From: Lineus longissimus
Taxonomy: Eukaryota > Nemertea > Pilidiophora > Heteronemertea > Lineidae
DNA length: 64,000 bases
Assembly (NCBI RefSeq): GCF_910592395.1
Contig: NC_088323.1
Span: forward strand, 14,061,501 to 14,125,500
Direction: 5' to 3'
The notes beneath the pieces are model-generated. The model was not told the DNA's origin. It did no database searches and saw only the letters and a program-made list of their open reading frames with translations. Below are positions 1-9,660 of this stretch, in pieces. The translations under genes and the position numbers were made by a program. The stretch's first letter is position 1. Each line of letters begins with the position of its first letter.

Positions 1-1886
1 ATTCAGAACAGTTAGTGTGTACCTACCTGCTTTTCATTCCATTGTAACCGAAGTGGAACATCTTTGGCGCAAAGTGGATCATAGTGCTGTGACATCCTTC
101 CAACCCTGATGTCTGGCCATGGGAACTTAACATGGACACTGCCTTCAGCAACTTCGTATTCACAAGTATGTTGCAGACTTTGTCATACTCCTGGGAACCT
201 GAAATGAATAGGATTAGTAAATTGAAATAGGAAGTTTCGATTCAATCTGAAACAATCTGATCTAAAATCTTACTTTGATGTAGCAAAAGGTTACTAGGAA
301 TACGTCCAAGTGTAGGGCACTTAATTCTTTTGAACCACTGCTTCCCCTGCCGGACTCTTCTGTGGATGCATCTAGGGAAAAGTTCACTACCGTGCTTGTG
401 AACGTTAGCAATGTGGTTAACCACGGACTTCCACTTGGCGATGATAAGTTCCTTGTCATTGTCACTTGTGACAGCACACCAGTACAAGTGGTTGATTATA
501 CTTCGAATCCACTTCAATACTAAGGGGAACTTCTTACCAAGCTTGGTTAACTTCTTCCGCAATCCTGAAAAAAGTATTTCGAGTTGCATGTAATGCTTCT
601 AGTTGAAAACATCAATACTAACTGAGGTATCAAACAGCCCTCCCAGTAGAGAATGTGCTCAAGGAGAGACCGCCGTCGGCCGGGCTGGTCAAAATGTCGT
701 TAGTTTACAGGGCTTGACACTAAAGGAGGCAACCAAGCAATGCCTCCGTTTCCCACCAATTCTGCTTCCTTCATATGCCCTGAAGATTGTTTCATTGTTT
801 GGCAGTAATCATGCGAATTACTAAACTGGTGACAGCATTTTGCCGTGATCACTGTGTAAATACCTTTTGCAACATGCCATATATCGAAGTAGTGCCTGAT
901 GTTCTTGGCCGGCTTCTCTCTCACCCATTTTGCAGCAGACATGTGACCATCTGTAATAAGCTCCATCTTCTGGTTAGGCAGTTCCTCCTCAACCTTGCTG
1001 ACACAACGCTTCAGACCCTCCAGCTCCATGTGGTAGCTATTTTTACCTCTGTTGACTGCAAAGATAATAATATGTAATTTGAGACAAAGCTGAAATAATT
1101 GAACCTGACAATTAAATAGTTTGCCAGGCACATGGGAACACTAATTTTAAAACTCTGTGACGCCTACCTTAGACTTGGTGAACTCAATATTAACCTGACA
1201 ACTCTTCATTACACAGCTTTTATCATTTTTTTTACAAACTAAAATCTAGACTAAATATAAATTAAAAATCATTAGTTGTCCTCAAACTTCATCTGTAAAC
1301 ATGCAATGTGCATGTCTGTGATATGTCATACATGTACTAGCTCTGTCACTACAAATTTGTTCGAATCTGTGTCGTGCAGGCTGTAGCTGCCGTACTTGGC
1401 ACAATGGCCCATTGAGTCGCATCTTGCGTCTCCAGGGAGCTTGGGAACTTCTCCAAGAGACCTAACACTGCTGACGGACTCCTCCTCCCACACATTGCGA
1501 ATCGCCTGGTGCAAGAAATTTCTCTGATTACCAAAATAAGTCATAGGAGAGATTCCCTGCACCCCCCCCCCCCCCCCCCCCAGAAGTCCAAGACCCGCAG
1601 AGTCTTGCTCAGAATCGCTCCTGCAGCAAGGATTGCTGTAGAGAGTCCAATATTGCCGCAGGCGTATTTCCCCACCATGGACTGGCTCCTCCACTTCCAT
1701 TCCTTGTCACATGAGAGGCAAGACTGAGTAATGTAGATCATGGAGCTCTTCTCTGACGACACCCGTGCCTCTGCTCCAACATAACCGCATTGGTGACAAG
1801 CATTGAACACGGATAGCAATTGTCCTTCTGACACAACATACATCTTGTTTGAAGGAGGCTCCTCTAACCTGGCTTTCTTGCTCAAC
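1..1886 (-). pseudogene. DDE transposase-like gene, multi-exon, broken by a C tract (Kolobok-like, tentative)
   Basis: Read on the minus strand, exons run about 1886-1328, 1055-864, 564-~318 and 198-27. Acceptors are clear at 1887/1886, 1056/1055, 565/564 and 199/198; donors are clear at 864/863 and 27/26. The first exon holds a CX2C...CX2C zinc-binding pattern (FNACHQCG ... SCLSCDKEW), then a GDARCDSMGHCAKYGSY block. The next exons give NSYHMELEGLKRC, a TDGH motif, YFDIWHVAKG, WIRSIINHLYWCA and QTSGLEGCHSTMIHFAPK. I know this motif order from uncharacterised metazoan DDE-transposase proteins; candidate acidic residues are the D of GDARCD, the D of TDGH and the E of GLEG. The Kolobok assignment is from memory and uncertain. 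A 20-C tract at 1562-1581 switches reading frame inside the first exon, and the phase between the first two exons does not fit, so this copy is probably dead. The gene continues left of the window. Confidence 0.6.
1562..1581. repeat. 20-C homopolymer inside transposase exon
   Basis: A run of 20 C on the plus strand (20 G in the coding sense) sits between the coding stretches VLDF and GISPMTYF, which are in different frames on either side. The tract adds a poly-glycine stretch and breaks the frame. Either a homopolymer expanded in a dead gene, or the length is miscalled. Confidence 0.85.
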
Positions 1887-2070
1887 CTAAAATTGCAAAG
1901 GAGAATGCGGTTCTATATACATGCATTCTTTTTATGATAAAGATGATTTAGATCCCCCAATGGTCCAAGCTAAATATCATTAAATATCATTAAACCCCCC
2001 TGTTATTTATTTCGTAGGTAGTAGGCCCACATCTTTGAGAGTTTGAGAGTCAGCATGACTGTAGTGCTTT

Positions 2071-2206
2071 GTAAAAAGTGTATGCTCTTGACGCACACCC
2101 CATACAATGTGTAACTCATAGTAGACAGTGCACGACTGGGCTCTGTACAAAATGTATGCTCTTGAAGTGCACAGCATGCAATGTTTAATTCATAGTAGAC
2201 AGTGCA
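2071..2206. repeat. Tandem dimer, ~74-bp period
   Basis: Two ~62-bp units at 2071-2132 and 2145-2206 share TATGCTCTTGA, CATAGTAGACAGTGCA and the spacing between them. They lie upstream of the transposase-like gene. No function is visible. Confidence 0.75.
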
Positions 2207-2780
2207 ACATTGAGAAATAAACACCACATTCGCATATCCAGACTTGTTGTTGTTATAACTAGGGGATCGACCAACGATTTTCGGATGTTACACTTGCGAC
2301 GTCATTTAGCTGTCCATGCGCCTTTCTGTAGGACCGACAGGTCAAGAAACTCATTTATCCCTTCTGCTTGTTCCTTTTGAAACGATTTACCCGCCAACAT
2401 AAAGCAGTCACCTACATTATATTCTTTCAGGACAAGATATAAAATACAATACTTCAAACAACGTGTTTTTTTCGGAGCTGGTCATGGCTTATGTAAGATT
2501 GATAACACTCGTTTTAGACTTGGTAGAACCAGAGTCTCTCAAATAAGAGACAGGTCACGGCAAGTTTCATCTGATCCCACAGCTCTCTCGGGCAATTAAT
2601 TAGAAGTCGTGATGAAGAACGTTTTACTTCAGCTACAAACTGAGCGCAGATGCAAAACAATGATAACAAGATCAAATATTCAACGAAAATATACACCGCA
2701 CATGCAGTATACATAAGAGTTCTCGGATAACAAATACATACAATATACATTTTTTAAAATTTATATCGATGTGAACGGTG

Positions 2781-2861
2781 TATTCCTGTTTCGCCTATTC
2801 CTGTTCCGCCTATTCCTGTTTCGCCTATTCCTGTTTCGCCTAATTCATGTTTCGCCTATTC
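2781..2861. repeat. 15-bp minisatellite, about 5.4 units
   Basis: Units of TATTCCTGTTTCGCC repeat at 2781, 2796, 2811 and 2826, followed by a 16-bp variant and a partial unit. The stretch around it (2230-2780 and 2862-2980) has no frame I can recognise. Confidence 0.9.
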
Positions 2862-2989
2862 AAATGTATTGCTAACCTCCCCACAGACGTAGGAATATGA
2901 ACCGTCCCTTACTGACCGACCAAACCCGAGGAGAGCCACATATGTACGCATTGAAACAATACGTCAATGGAGAGTGAACGATCAAACCA

Positions 2990-3965
2990 TTTAGGTAGAT
3001 ACGTTATTTAATTTTTATTGGCTGCTAATTGCCAAACTAAACAATAAGCAAATCGAAATTAAGCTGCATGCATGCACCCACTGATTGGTTTGCAATTTGT
3101 TATAAAAAATCCATAATTAGGTTGTGATCAATGGCAAACTTGTGACAGGCACATTATGAGAAGACTCAGAATATACACATCATGTTTGTAAGGTTCAGAC
3201 CAAATGGCGTGTTCAACAATATTGGACAGTATTCCTCACGCCACTTTTGCACTTAAATGTTTGCCAAAACAAGCTCATCGATGGGAAAATGAACCGTTTT
3301 CTAATCTTAAAGGAAAGAAACTGGGCTTCAAAATATCAGAGACATTGAATTAGAGAAATGTTGATAAAACAAAAATGTTGATTTCTAAACATGCTAACGT
3401 TTGACCACAAAAGTCGAGATATTTTGAATGTGTTTTCATACTCTTTTTAAATCTTTACCGCGAACGCGAAAGTGATCTGCTATAAAACTAGTTGTAGTCA
3501 AACTTGATAAGATATGAATATCCCACTAGATGACATCAAATGGAACCTTATGATACCTTTAGATGGTCCATTTAGCACCGACAACATACCTAACTGCTTA
3601 TTAACTGCTAACCACAACACTATGTGATGATCCGGAGAAGAAAAATGCATTTCGAAAATTATTCTCAAATCAGTGCCGTCACTACATCTCAAAACTGTCG
3701 AAAAGTGACACTATATCTGAATATTTGACACTATATCTGAATAGATGTATAGAAATATGTGCATTTGAAGCTGGCGTTTGCTCTAAAACGGAGCATTTGG
3801 CTATGTTCAGCTGATCGAAGAATAATTGTTCAAGTTCCAGATGTGTGGAATTTGCCTGGGTCAACGCGTGACCCGAGAGAGCTTGTCCAAACGCGCGTCT
3901 TTTGGAACGAGCGGCGGCTTTGATGTTGAAACCATACGTTCCCTAGTTGCCTGACAAGCTATTTG
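2990..3965 (+). repeat. Dispersed repeat A, copy 1
   Basis: This AT-rich stretch recurs in the window at about 16989-18596 (same orientation) and, inverted, at 32516-34440, 57735-60480 and 61990-62900, with a short piece at 35270-35490. The best-preserved part is its end, around GGGTCAACGCGTGACCCGAG at 3857-3876, which is itself a small imperfect palindrome. Short frames read through it but none is shared between copies as protein. It could be the leader or LTR of an unknown element; I see no gene. Confidence 0.65.
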
Positions 3966-3974
3966 AAAGACCCT

Positions 3975-4292
3975 GTTTAGACAACTCTCAAATCTGATTT
4001 CTGCTCAAGGTCTATCATCGACTCTCCTATGTACTCCTATAGGCAAGACTCTGAGACATACTTCCATTACTTTGTTAATTGCAACCTATATGACCCTCAG
4101 CGTGCAATTCTGCTGATATGAGACGTATTTTCGACGCGTGTCGTCTTTCTCTCAACAATTTTTCTCCTAATCTAATCCTCAGACAAGTAGTTTTTGGATT
4201 TGATCTTCCATTTGTAAATCATAACCCAATACTTTTTACCGTCGTCAAGGAATTTATCAAAAACTCCAACAGATTTGCCTTTTAGCCCTCCT
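3975..4292 (+). pseudogene. LINE reverse transcriptase C-terminal tail, frameshifted
   Basis: With one frameshift near 4110, the stretch reads DSETYFHYFVNCNLYDPQRA, then MRRIFDACRLSLNNFSP, FGFDLPFVNH and VVKEFIKNSNRFAF followed by TAG. The pattern of a His/Cys cluster, 'YxxxR', and a final 'FIxxSxRF' is the usual C-terminal end of many non-LTR retrotransposon polyproteins. Only the tail is present; it abuts repeat A on its left. A second copy at 62965-63146 carries an insertion at the stop codon. Confidence 0.6.
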
Positions 4293-4435
4293 GACCACAC
4301 TGCAAAGATATGGCTTCATAAAGTATTGGGAAATTGTGAATTTGATTGTCAACCTATATTCACCTGCATTCTGCTACTCCAGTTGTAATAGGTGGCCATA
4401 ATGTACCTTGGTACGCGGCACCTTTTGTTCAATGA

Positions 4436-4760
4436 ATAAAATCAGAAAGAAAAAAACGGAAGATATTTCGTGATCAGCCAAAATAAGTATGATTTTTTTC
4501 TCCAGAAATCTTTGTAAGTTGGAAACATGAATCATAAGGCGCGATAATTTGGTGGTTTTAAAGTAGTGCATGGGTTACAGAATTGAATTGAATCTACTCA
4601 AAGTGATCTCGACTTCTAGCTCTTACGTATACCTAATTATATATATACATGTATGGTGATATTTTAAAACTTGATTGTTGACGGCGTCCATGGATAGCGC
4701 TGATGCTCACCTTTCACAACTGTCACCTTGCTGTCGTAGATGTATTTTGGCAAAGCTTCA
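4436..4760 (+). repeat. Dispersed repeat with a broken ankyrin exon piece (4701-4743)
   Basis: The sequence matches 35490-35766 and 63640-63980. Near its end, 4701-4743 reads as FHNCHLAVVD, the middle of an ankyrin repeat, and then breaks into unrelated sequence, whereas the other two copies continue through the repeat to a GTAACA donor. The piece is too short to be a working exon. Confidence 0.6.
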
Positions 4761-4904
4761 TTTCTCCGCACAGGAACACGTAGAATGTAAGATGTACGGA
4801 CCTCACCATTAAGCACTGTTACAGTGCTCCGCTCAAGGACACGCCGATTCTACACAAAATTGAGCCTTTTTGGCTCACCTGTGAGCCTTTACCATCACGC
4901 AGTG

Positions 4905-4945
4905 TCCGTCGTCGACCGTCGTCGTCCTTCGTCGTCGTCGTCGTT
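4905..4945. repeat. GTC trinucleotide tract in Helentron-like element 1
   Basis: Interrupted (GTC)n lies just inside the left end of the element. The same position in element 2 holds a longer tract (59086-59148). Confidence 0.9.
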
Positions 4946-4955
4946 AGACATGGGT

Positions 4956-5790
4956 GGCACGTTTTGTAACTCTTACTTGGTACACATGTACCCCTAGGTG
5001 ACCGCTACTCAGAGACCAAATCGCGGCCTCATATTATACACGGTTTTGCCACCAGGGGGCCAGAGTTGAAAAATAGAAAAATTATGTTTTCTCCCTTATT
5101 ACCGGTTTGAAAAATTTGAAAAAAATATGGTAGGTACTTCTACAAATGGGACATCACATATCCTCCGGGTTTTTGATTTGACCTACTTTTGAAGGTCACA
5201 GAGGTCAAAGTTTGTCGGCAGCAACGCCGTTAGTCGGTGGTGGCACGTTTCGTAACCACTTTAGCCAGAGATCGCAAACTTATGAAAATGTACCCCTGGG
5301 TAACCCCTACACAGATACCGAATCTTGGCGTAATACAATTCACGGTTTGGCCAATAGAAGGCCAAACGTTAAAAGTGAAAATATATGATTACTTGTCTGG
5401 TCCGAAAAATCTGAAAGAAAATATGATAGGTACTTCTTGCAGTGTTACATCATGTATCCTTTGCGGTTTTTTTACCTACTTTTCAAGGTCACAAGGTCAA
5501 GATCGTCCAGGGGCACTGCCGTTAGACAACAGTGGCACGTTTTGTAACCGCTGAAGCTATTGAACTCTAACTTGGTACACATGTACCCCTGGGTGATCGC
5601 TACTCAGACGCTCAATTGCGGTCTCACATGATTCACGGTTTGGCCACCAGAGGGCCGAAGGTCATAAATGAAAATATAGGGTTTCTCTCTTATTACTGGT
5701 CTGAAAGTGAAAGATTTGAAGAAAACATTATGGTAGGTACTTCTTGCAGTGTTTCATCGTATATCCTCCGCAATGAAAACTTTAAAAATT
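4956..5790. repeat. Three ~290-bp tandem units of Helentron-like element 1
   Basis: Units start at 4956, 5242 and 5534, each at GGCACGTTTnGTAAC, and share ACATGTACCCCT, the GGCCACCAGGGGGCC-like block, a GGTAGGTACTTCT block and a TCAAGGTCACA block. Open frames over these units reflect the repeat rather than a protein. Confidence 0.85.
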
Positions 5791-6411
5791 TTCAAGCTGC
5801 TCCAAATGTCCTTGCAGCCTCCATTGTTGCATTTGCAGAATCACGGTTAAACCAATTCAGACACTTGTCTCTCACTGCCTAATTTCCAGCATTTTCGTCA
5901 TGACCAACCCCAGGTCCACGGCAACAAACAACCTCCACATGGTTTGATATTGTATGTAAAAGAAGAATTCAGAATTCTAGAAAAGATATTTTACAGAAAC
6001 CAAAACTTCGAAACTATATATATATGTACACACTCCCGAAATTCTCCCGAAATATTTCACATATTAATCGTTTATGCATCACCCATATGTTCATTTCAAC
6101 ATGTCACTGATAATCTCGCCACCTGCCTCCGATCATACCAGCCGACTGAAACATATGCCATTCTTGGTAACTTCAACATGAATTCAATAGTGGGAGGTGA
6201 AAATTTCAATGACAAACTTGAAAAATTCCTTCTCCAGGAATATAACATGAAGCAAACAGTCACTGAAGAAACAACTGATTACCACACCAAATTAGACCCT
6301 GTATTTACAAATGCACATCATGTGGACCATACTGGGATCATTGACAATTGCTGGTCTGACCATAAAATGATATATACAGCTTTACCAATGTCAGAATCAC
6401 TGACCCCATAG
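5790..6411 (+). pseudogene. AP-type endonuclease domain at the 3' end of Helentron-like element 1
   Basis: The segment shows the C-terminal half of an endonuclease/exonuclease/phosphatase domain. An N-terminal piece, AASIVAFAESRL (about 5812), is out of frame with the rest. From about 5900 it reads QPPHGLILYVKEEF, YAILGNFNMNS (the GDFN-type metal site, here with N for D), KLDPVFTNAH and CWSDHKMIY (the catalytic SDH). It ends with TAG at 6409, 14 codons after SDHK. LINE endonucleases are followed by RT, whereas Helentron proteins end with this domain, so the early stop next to the element terminus favours a Helentron. One or more frameshifts and the GNFN change suggest it is inactive. Confidence 0.65.
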
Positions 6412-6423
6412 CCTTCCCTTTGA

Positions 6424-6465
6424 CACAGGTGAGCACATGGTCCCTGGACCATTTCTATATATTTG
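6424..6465 (+). other. 3' terminal repeat plus hairpin of Helentron-like element 1
   Basis: CACAGGTGAGC is followed by a 7-bp-stem, 2-nt-loop hairpin (ATGGTCC CT GGACCAT) and TTTCTATATATTT. The layout matches 60147-60182 in element 2. Such a hairpin is thought to act as the rolling-circle end signal in this class. Confidence 0.7.
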
Positions 6466-6475
6466 TTTTAACACG

Positions 6476-7062
6476 AGTGTCTTATCTCAATTGCGTGTCA
6501 TTAGGCAGCAACAACGTCATGTCGCAATATTCAGTGGACATGTTCGTCTCCTCACGCCTGGATTCCAACAACTGTCTGCTGTATGGTCTTCCCGAAAATA
6601 CCATTGCTTCACTCCAACGAATCCAAAACCGAGCAGCCCGGATCATCAGCAGAACTAGAAAGCATGAACACATCACTCCTGTCCTCAAATGTCTCAACTG
6701 GCTCCCTGTTAAACAGAGAATACAGTTCAAGATACTCCTGCTGAGCTTCAATGTGGTTCATGGTAAGGCACCAGTCAACCAGAATCTAAAATGTGTGGAC
6801 AGGCCGCGTGACACCAGATCGTCATCTGACACCAATTGGTGTGCACACGTTCAAGGACCAAGTTTGGTGACCGCTGCTTTTCATCATGCGACCCCAACTT
6901 ATGGAATGCCCTGCCGAAGCACATCAGAGAGGCTGAATCTATATTTGCCTTTAAGCGCCTTTTAAAATCCTGGCTATTCAGTACTGCATTCGGGGGGAGG
7001 TAGAGCTTTGAGCAGATTTTATTTGGATTCTGCGCTCTATATAAGGCACTATTGTAGGAAAG
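6476..7062 (+). pseudogene. LINE (L2/CR1-like) reverse transcriptase C-terminal segment
   Basis: An open stretch reads SRLDSNNCLLYGLPENTI, LQRIQNRAARIISR, LKCLNWLPVKQRIQFKILLL and FNVVHGKAP. After a frameshift near 6830 it continues CDPNLWNALPKHIR and FKRLLKSWLF, ending with CALYKALL. This is the standard post-RT region and C terminus of L2/CR1-like non-LTR elements. The RT core is absent. It starts directly after the Helentron-like terminus, so the Helentron may have inserted in it. Confidence 0.7.
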
Positions 7063-7130
7063 GCTAATGCTTAACAGACTCAACTGATTGACCGAAGATA
7101 ATAGCATAGTGTTTCCGAACCCGCAACGGA

Positions 7131-7500
7131 ATGCGTACCAAAAGAAACACGGATGCGTTTCAACCGCTTTTGTTCTGCGGGAAACCATCTGACACAACAT
7201 TGAAAGGCGCTCAAAAGTCTAACTCCGGTGTCCTCGACACTGCTAAAGCCTTTGACACTGTATGGCATAATGACATATTCTACAAACTCTTCCATTATGA
7301 GGTAAACAAACGATTCTGGTGACCAACGAGAGCTTGCAATTAAAATGCTCGATGCTGTGTAGTAGTCAATGATATAATGTCCCCCTGGTTTCCTCTACAC
7401 CAGTCGGTCCGACAGGGTGGAGTTTTGTCAACTTGGTTGTATCACCTGTTCACAGATGGGTTGATCCCAGATAACCTGGACGTCCTAGGAGTCGGGGCGA
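7131..7500 (+). pseudogene. LINE RT palm fragment (different family)
   Basis: With a frameshift at about 7230, the sequence reads LDTAKAFDTVWHNDIFYKLFHY (palm motif A) and, after a stop at 7321, motif-B-like SVRQGGVLSTWLYHLF near 7410. The motif 'VRQGGVLST' is typical of a non-LTR RT branch other than L2. Related fragments are at 34560-35310, 41300-41594 and 60640-62060. It ends in unrelated sequence near 7500; nothing recognisable lies between 7500 and 7900. Confidence 0.6.
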
Positions 7501-7904
7501 AATTGGAGAGGAAAACTGCGGATCTCCATGCCAGGCTGACAATCTTACACTAGTAACGTTATGAAAGCATGATGAGCTATTGTCACTAGTATTCGATTAA
7601 GTGGAGGTATATATACTTTAATGCGCGTTGTGGCCGCTAAATAGGAGGTGATTTTTGTTTTAAAATTGGGCCTCGGAAATGCGTCGAATTCTTGCAACTT
7701 TTGGCTTCGTAGGTGTGGATCATAAGTAAGAGTGTCACTGAGGGTGTCATACGTCGAATATCTTGGTGGTTTTGGAATAAATAACAACTTTGTGGAGATG
7801 ACCTCAACTGGAGAGCTCCAAGTAATCTCTTCGCCGAGAAGTTCATCAGTAATCTCTCTGCATTATTACCGTCACGAAAATTGCCGAGCCACCTCCCACT
7901 TCCA

Positions 7905-8000
7905 CGATCAACCAATCAGATGTCCTGTTCAAATGGTCACTTCCATGCGCGCATCATCCACCAATCAAAATCGACGTCACTGACGCCAGCATGCAAGATG
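7905..8000 (+). promoter_or_regulatory. Candidate promoter: two CCAAT boxes, CRE-like site, YY1-type start
   Basis: AACCAATCAGA (about 7909) and CACCAATCAAAA (about 7959) are CCAAT boxes. CGACGTCACTGACG (about 7971-7984) resembles a CRE. AAGATGGCGGC (7995-8005) is the classical YY1 motif that often lies at the start of broadly expressed genes. Spacing and order fit a TATA-less promoter on the plus strand. No expression evidence is available. Confidence 0.4.
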
Positions 8001-8129
8001 GCGGCGCCCATCTCTGAACATGCTGAAGGAAAAATGCTGCTTTTCCACCTCGAGACAGCCATTTATTCACAAATAGCTCATCTTAGGACACAATGTACCC
8101 AACGGGAGACAAGATTTACGCACACACCG
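7998..8129 (+). CDS. Possible first exon of an unidentified gene (44 codons)
   Basis: The ATG inside the YY1 motif opens a frame MAAPISEHAEGKMLLFHLET... that runs 44 codons to THTP, where CCG|GTAACT is a plausible splice donor; without splicing a stop follows two codons later. The start context and the promoter motifs support it. I cannot find the next exon with confidence: the open frames at 8463-8825 and 8777-8971 lack obvious acceptors and family motifs. It could also be a promoter fragment carried by a transposon. No protein family recognised. Confidence 0.3.
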
Positions 8130-8967
8130 GTAACTTAAACCATCCTGGCGCTAATCGCTGGCTGATATCGAGTACATCACCAGTCTGCACCATCTTCGTT
8201 TTCCGAAAATTGGTTTAGCATTGTGGACGCCTGTACATCATGTACATGGTTACATAGTTCCGTTTTCAAGAAGTATTACACTCATGAAAAAAAGTGTTAC
8301 TAACAAACCAGCACCCCATTTACACCAAACCCACAACACACCTGCACCCACACAATCCGATTTTTATACCTCGAACAGCCCGCGCCTCGGGTATATGCTA
8401 GTTATTACAATGGTGATAAATGCCTTGTTATTGTTTTTGGAGAAACACTAAAACTGTGGGCTTTGACAATGTCTCATAAAGCCAAATCGAAAGTGGATGC
8501 TTGGGGATTCAATAATGGGAGAAAAGACCTTTTGTGTTCACCGAGGTATCACGCACTCCACTCTTTTAAACCTACAATCGCCGCGGCGCAGAAATTAAAG
8601 AACACGCTAATCTGCATTCTTGGCCCAGGACTCATCAACCATCGGGCTTCAATCGAGTGTCGAGTTTCAAGTTGTTTACCTCGATCGCTTACGGAGGTTA
8701 AGGTCCTGATCATGAACTCTCTATCGGACAGCGAAATCATGGAACTTGAAGAGCCATTATATTCTGCCGAAAAAGAATGCAAGACCTTCTCCACCTTACA
8801 AGAACCGCGATTCCACAAGTTATGATTGGTTCGAATAGCAAGGAGGCGTTTATAGAGAAGAGGTGCATGCCTACTATTTCTGCGCCAACTAGTTGCCATG
8901 GGGAGGATTCCTCGTCTGCACTCCAATGGAGGGTGTTTAAAGATAGATTCGCATCACTAAATGAGCG

Positions 8968-9234
8968 TTGAACAGTGACAAATGTATACTAGGCTTTTTT
9001 CCGCTGATAAAAGAGACTATCTCACGCTGTGATCTATCCGAATATTTAGCTGTAGCGGGTGATGATCCTGAACTTTTCCCTGTCAAAGTCCTGCGGAAAA
9101 CGGTCATCAACCGCTCCTTTGACTATACAGAATATATGAAATTATTGGAGAGTGCAGAAAATGACTCCTTGGTACGAATTCTACATGCTGAAAACTCATT
9201 GGACTTCGATCCCTTCTTTCGACAGCGGTATTAG
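8968..9234 (+). CDS. Hypothetical exon, conserved in the duplicated ankyrin block
   Basis: This 88-codon frame has no ATG start and reads KCILGFFPLIKETISRCDL, SEYLAVAGDDPELFPVKVL, YTEYMKLLESAENDSLVR and FFRQRY, ending in TAG. Part of it recurs as KCILGFLQLIKVTLGRYNL at 42514-42600 in the second ankyrin block, before that copy is cut by a transposon. Conservation of the frame in two diverged copies suggests it once coded. The family is not recognised; an N-terminal domain of the same ankyrin protein is one possibility. Confidence 0.35.
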   Translation: MNSDKCILGFFPLIKETISRCDLSEYLAVAGDDPELFPVKVLRKTVINRSFDYTEYMKLLESAENDSLVRILHAENSLDFDPFFRQRY

Positions 9235-9451
9235 CCGATGCAGAGAACATTAACAAATATGCTGACATTGCTAGGCTGAATACGCTGATAATTGCTGTTC
9301 AAACAATAATGAAATAAATGCAGCCAAACCTTTACTGACCCAGCGGTACACCTGTTTTGTGGCTGCTCAGGCTGCTTCGCAAACCCGGATAAAATTCTAG
9401 AAGACCGTTGTCAACGCGTTCTCAGTCGAACTGTGCGCCACACTGTGGAAC

Positions 9452-9559
9452 ATGGAAGATAGCCAGCTCACCAAGGCAATGCTCGGGAAACAGCTGGAGG
9501 TGGACTTCGACATCAATATTTTATTCCTAAAGTCGGCAATTGAATGCTGGGTCAACTAA
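9452..9559 (+). CDS. 35-residue open frame conserved between both ankyrin units
   Basis: The frame MEDSQLTKAMLGKQLEV... runs to ECWVN and TAA. The paralogue at 45139-45246 has the same length, start and stop with only four amino-acid changes (D3N, L6R, K8E, D18E). It lies about 320 bp upstream of the first ankyrin exon and could be the start exon of that gene, but no donor is clear inside it. Small size leaves real doubt. Confidence 0.35.
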   Translation: MEDSQLTKAMLGKQLEVDFDINILFLKSAIECWVN

Positions 9560-9660
9560 CTTTTGACAGAGGCCAGTTTCTGCACTCTATCACTCCTCGG
9601 AGTGACAACATGCATGCATTAGTAGACGCTGTAGACTTATATTGCTCATTGCTCTGTTGT

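Larger units (their letters stand above)
4871..6465 (+). mobile_element. Helentron-like element 1 with terminal inverted repeats and 3' hairpin
   Basis: The left end reads GGCTCACCTGTGAGCC, a small hairpin, and the right end carries CACAGGTGAGC (6424-6434), the inverted copy of GCTCACCTGTG (4873-4883). The right repeat is followed by a perfect stem-loop, ATGGTCCCTGGACCAT (6437-6452), and a short AT-rich end. Between the ends come a GTC-trinucleotide tract, three ~290-bp tandem units, and an endonuclease frame that stops 13 bp before the right repeat. Helentrons (Helitron2 group) are known for asymmetric terminal repeats, a 3' hairpin and a C-terminal endonuclease, and their non-autonomous relatives (HINEs, DINE-1) carry a microsatellite and tandem blocks. 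No Rep or helicase frame is present, so this is an internally deleted derivative. The precise outer edges are inferred from element 2. Confidence 0.65.

Noticed and set aside
1997-2227. Minus-strand frame over the tandem dimer as a short peptide gene
   Set aside because: The frame is explained by the duplicated sequence and has no start context or family.
2781-2861. 15-bp units as a CRISPR array
   Set aside because: Direct units without spacers in a eukaryotic context; a simple minisatellite.
4905-4945. GTC tracts as coding poly-residue stretches
   Set aside because: Both tracts occupy the same place inside non-coding Helentron-like elements.
5237-5882. Open frames of 105 and 88 codons over the tandem units
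   Set aside because: They follow the ~290-bp repeat units and are not kept in the third unit or in element 2.
8463-8971. Overlapping open frames of 120 and 64 codons
   Set aside because: No acceptor, no family motif and unlike the second ankyrin block; probably chance frames. They could still be exons of the gene starting at 7998.
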